Of a stretch of DNA of 8,655 nucleotides, positions 6,624-8,655 are shown piece by piece. A model generated the notes under the pieces. The model made no database searches. It was not told where the DNA came from and saw nothing but the letters and a program-made list of their open reading frames with translations. The translations under genes and the position numbers were made by a program. Position 1 is the first letter of the stretch. Each line of letters begins with the position of its first letter. This DNA comes from Candidatus Poribacteria bacterium (lineage in GTDB: Bacteria; Poribacteria; WGA-4E; WGA-3G): the NCBI GenBank assembly GCA_009835515.1, contig VXXH01000683.1, forward strand, positions 1 through 8,655, in the 5' to 3' direction.

Positions 6624-7770
6624 AACTTACTCTCTGTAAGAGTGTTGTTATCCAGTTGATACCGGACAGTTCAAGCAACACACCAAGGATGAGTGCTGCA
6701 AATATGAGCAACTTGCCCCAGTCCTGTCCTCTGATACTTCCAAGAAACATCGGATCCTTGGACAAATATGCAGTGGCAGCGAAGAGTTCTTCACCAATTA
6801 AAGTATAATCGCACGCTGCAATAAAGAATGGAAGTTGGGATTCAGAAGTCGTTCCTGCGATCTGGATGGCACCGACAGAATTGCCTGTTTCCGCAAGGAT
6901 CAGCGATTCAGCATAAAAAGTACCTTGCAGGAATATCGCCGCAGGCTTTTCACGGATTATCATACCGTCAACACCGGCTGCGTAAGCAAATTGGCTTTCT
7001 GTGAGAAAGAAAATGTTATCCTCATTATAAGCATCGGGACGTCCTTCATCGAGATATGCTGTCTTCACCATCTCACGCACCACATTCAACACAATTGGGT
7101 CATTACAAGGCACACGCAATGCTGTTTCATAGTCGGCTGTCCGACGCGCGACCTGCCCCAAGATTGTCATACCTGCGATAGTCGCAGCACCACTCACCCC
7201 GCCTAAACCGAGGACATAAAGAATCGAACGTCCCATCTCTGTCGCTCTGCCGATCGCTTCATCTACTGCTTCTAAGCCCGGAATGCGTCGGACAAATATG
7301 TCTTTGCCACTTCGCGCATCGTATATATTCCAAACAATTGCTGCGGAAAAAAGGAGCATGACGATAAATATCGCGGTCTTACCAGTATGAAACCACTCAC
7401 CTGTCCCTTCAACAGCCGGAGTCTGTTCAGAATCTACTGTCGCGTCTGTTTCGCTAACAGCACGTACGACGTACGTGTAAGCAGTTCCACCCTCAATAGC
7501 AGAATCAACATAAGCTGTTGTTCCTGCAGGCAGTAAATCGCCGATGGGTTCAAGTTCACCATCAGCAATCCGCCGTAGGATTTGGTAACCACTGATGCCA
7601 GTATCCTCAGCTGCTGCATCCCACTTAATAGTAATACTGGAGCCATCGTCGTTCGGTGTATCCACTGCCGTGACATTTGACGGTGCGACAGGTTCCCCTT
7701 GGCTGAACGCAGTACCAACACTTAGGCATAAAACCAAGCAGATGGCTACCCATTGAGTTGTTTTTATCAT
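6622..7770 (-). CDS. Fibronectin type III membrane protein with large conserved domain between two membrane anchors (DUF6754-like; module gene 1)
   Basis: A 382-residue protein, first gene of the run. Residues 1-23 form a signal peptide or first anchor (hydrophobic core WVAICLVLCLSVGTAFS, possible cleavage after AFS). Residues about 27-117 are one FN3 domain (APSNVTAVD, ITIKWDAAAE, ISGYQILRR, YVDS, AYTYVVRAVSE). A membrane segment follows at about 131-149, then a basic stretch (DARSGKDIFVRR) that suggests a cytoplasmic side, a roughly 200-residue domain (about 150-353) and a last membrane segment at 354-368. The domain includes RRIPGLEAVDEAIGRATEMG, a Gly-rich GLGGVSGAATIAG (188-200) and ESQFAYAAGVDGMI (258-271). 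From memory this resembles the family catalogued as DUF6754, function unknown. Predicted topology places FN3 outside, perhaps as a binding or spacing element. ATG at 7770 has GAGGA 11 bases upstream, a long spacing. Confidence 0.82.
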   Translation of the reverse strand: MIKTTQWVAICLVLCLSVGTAFSQGEPVAPSNVTAVDTPNDDGSSITIKWDAAAEDTGISGYQILRRIADGELEPIGDLLPAGTTAYVDSAIEGGTAYTYVVRAVSETDATVDSEQTPAVEGTGEWFHTGKTAIFIVMLLFSAAIVWNIYDARSGKDIFVRRIPGLEAVDEAIGRATEMGRSILYVLGLGGVSGAATIAGMTILGQVARRTADYETALRVPCNDPIVLNVVREMVKTAYLDEGRPDAYNEDNIFFLTESQFAYAAGVDGMIIREKPAAIFLQGTFYAESLILAETGNSVGAIQIAGTTSESQLPFFIAACDYTLIGEELFAATAYLSKDPMFLGSIRGQDWGKLLIFAALILGVLLELSGINWITTLLQRVS

Positions 7771-7774
7771 AAAT

Positions 7775-7780
7775 ATTATA
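7775..7780 (-). promoter_or_regulatory. Possible -10 element TATAAT just upstream of the six-gene run
   Basis: A perfect TATAAT lies on the minus strand 4 bases before the ATG at 7770. The best -35 candidate is CTGATA at 7796-7801 (4 of 6 to TTGACA, spacing 15), which is weak. If real, transcription would start at or next to the ATG, giving a nearly leaderless message and leaving GAGGA (7782-7786) untranscribed. The AT-rich hexamer could equally be plain leader sequence. Confidence 0.22.
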
Positions 7781-7793
7781 TTCCTCGAGAGTG

Positions 7794-7918
7794 GTTATCA
7801 GTTTGCTTCGCAGTGAGAACACGCTGCACTTTCAGTTATCAGTTAAAGCGTGCCTCGCAATGTGTTAACTGAGTACTGAAAGATTTTTCGCAGAAAAATC
7901 GCACTGAAAACTAACAAC
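7794..7918. repeat. Imperfect inverted-repeat intergenic element (MITE/REP-like) between aroB and the membrane module
   Basis: The 150-base gap 7771-7920 carries no gene. Most of it is a nested inverted repeat. The outer arms 7794-7804 and 7908-7918 pair at 9 of 11 positions; 7811-7815 pairs with 7902-7906; an inner pair, 7829-7846 with 7865-7882, matches at 16 of 18; and 7882-7900 forms its own hairpin. Together these could fold as a three-way junction. GTTATCAGTT occurs twice in direct orientation (7794-7803 and 7835-7844). The element ends 2 bases short of the aroB stop codon. The design resembles small interspersed palindromic elements; I recall GTTATCAGTT-type repeats as common in Poribacteria genomes, but a genome search is needed to show that this is a family. 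Confidence 0.55.
7882..7900 (-). terminator. AT-rich perfect hairpin downstream of aroB, possible weak terminator
   Basis: An 8-bp perfect stem (7882-7889 with 7893-7900) closes a 3-base loop, about 20 bases after the aroB stop. On the minus strand it is followed by TTTC rather than a long T run, and the stem is mostly A-T, so termination would be inefficient. It is also part of the larger repeat element, so it may simply be one arm of that structure. Confidence 0.3.
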
Positions 7919-7920
7919 TA

Positions 7921-8655
7921 TTAAAAACATTGTGATATGGCTTCTAAAACGTGCTGATCGTCCACATCGTTTCGGATGACAACTTCTCCAATACGTGTCG
8001 GTAGAATGAGGCGGAGTCTACCACCGAGCGTCTTTTTGTCTAAATACATAGCATCACATATTGCTTCTGGGGTCAGGTCGGGCGGGAACGTAAGCGGCAA
8101 TTTCGCACGGTTTAAGAGCGTGCGTTGCCGTTGAAAATCGGTTTCAGAGAACATCCGCAAATTAACCGCCAATTGCGCAGCACAATTCATACCGATAGAG
8201 ACGGCTTCGCCGTGACGGTATCTGTTGTAGTGCGTCAGTGTTTCAAGCGCGTGACCAAAGGTATGTCCATAGTTAAGCACCATCCGCAACCCGCTCTCTT
8301 TCTCATCTTTCGCGACGACTTCCGCCTTGTTGACGCACGCACTTGCGATCATCTCAATAAGCGTTGTGTCTTCTAAATTTAGGATAGCGTCGAGTTTTTC
8401 CTCAACCATTTCAAACAACGGTTCATCGCGGATGACCCCCATCTTGATAACTTCGATAAGTCCTGAACGAATATCGCGTTGTGGTAAGGTTCTGAGCGTC
8501 CCTACGTCAATGAGTACCAATTTCGGTTGATGAAACGCACCGATGAGATTCTTGCCCTTCGGATGATTAATCGCTGTCTTGCCACCAACGCTTGCATCAA
8601 CTTGTGCCTGTAGCGTTGTTGGGATTTGAACGTAAGAGATACCACGCATATATAC
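7921..8655 (-). CDS. aroB: 3-dehydroquinate synthase, C-terminal portion (N-terminus outside window)
   Basis: AroB converts DAHP (3-deoxy-D-arabino-heptulosonate 7-phosphate) to 3-dehydroquinate, the second shikimate-pathway step, in the cytoplasm using NAD+ and a divalent metal. About 244 codons are present. The frame stays open through the right edge, and the ATG at 8649 is internal, inside the conserved YMRG motif. Counting from that Met: VPTTL-like IPTTLQAQVDASVGGKTAIN (9-28), IGAFHQP, metal-ligand E66 in SGLIEVIK, NYGHTFGHALE with metal-ligand H129 and conserved H133, metal-ligand H146 in RHGEAV, and LDKK (203-206). These match the E. coli enzyme's metal site (E184, H247, H264). The NAD-binding N-terminal part, roughly 120 residues, is missing only because of the window edge. 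No damage is seen. The stop is followed directly by the repeat element, so aroB is probably transcribed separately from, or only weakly into, the membrane module. Confidence 0.96.
   Translation of the reverse strand, partial: VYMRGISYVQIPTTLQAQVDASVGGKTAINHPKGKNLIGAFHQPKLVLIDVGTLRTLPQRDIRSGLIEVIKMGVIRDEPLFEMVEEKLDAILNLEDTTLIEMIASACVNKAEVVAKDEKESGLRMVLNYGHTFGHALETLTHYNRYRHGEAVSIGMNCAAQLAVNLRMFSETDFQRQRTLLNRAKLPLTFPPDLTPEAICDAMYLDKKTLGGRLRLILPTRIGEVVIRNDVDDQHVLEAISQCF

Noticed and set aside
6835..7206. Open frame of 123 codons on the plus strand inside the FN3 protein gene
   Set aside because: It is Cys/His/Arg-rich low-sense sequence mirroring the real gene's codons. The minus-strand frame has a signal peptide, FN3 domain and membrane segments.
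7625..7822. 65-codon minus-strand open frame crossing the operon leader
   Set aside because: It overlaps the start of the FN3 protein gene in another frame and has a random-looking composition with no ribosome site.
7771..7920. Riboswitch or small RNA gene in the leader of the membrane operon
   Set aside because: The fold is made of near-perfect inverted repeats like a mobile palindromic element, and I recognise no known riboswitch core.
8647..8649. ATG as the true start of aroB
   Set aside because: It is the Met of the internal YMRG motif. The preceding codons remain open to the window edge and the protein would lack its whole NAD-binding part.

Overview
The window looks like bacterial chromosome of moderate GC content (I estimate somewhat under 50%) with tightly packed genes. 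A formylglycine-type sulfatase, a xylose-isomerase-like TIM-barrel protein, a VIT/VWA protein of the YfbK kind and a short structured intergenic repeat made of GTTATCAGTT-like pieces together remind me of Candidatus Poribacteria or a related uncultured, polysaccharide-degrading lineage. That assignment is recollection plus gene style, not a marker-gene result.

Layout. Positions 1-2214 (+) hold most of a VIT + YfbK-type von Willebrand A protein whose start lies left of the window. It converges, across 21 bases, on a run of six minus-strand genes (read from 7770 down to 2236). In transcription order these are: an FN3-containing membrane-anchored protein (6622-7770), a multi-spanning membrane protein (5956-6609), a protein with one soluble domain between two membrane anchors (5137-5955), a second multi-spanning membrane protein (4478-5137), a sugar phosphate isomerase/epimerase-like protein (3621-4463) and a sulfatase (2236-3618). 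Junctions in the run are 12, 0, -1, 14 and 2 bases, so it is very probably one operon. Upstream of it, a 150-base gap holds an imperfect inverted-repeat element (about 7794-7918). Beyond that, the right edge cuts through aroB (3-dehydroquinate synthase, minus strand, N-terminal part missing).

How the genes may work together. aroB is a housekeeping shikimate-pathway gene and probably unrelated. The sulfatase and isomerase-like protein fit catabolism of sulfated sugars or related compounds, although neither substrate can be read from the sequence. The four membrane genes upstream form a compact module with no recognisable enzyme, transporter or secretion signature. They look like subunits of one membrane complex of unknown function and are the best candidate here for an undescribed system. 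No RNA genes, CRISPR arrays, insertion sequences or phage genes were seen.
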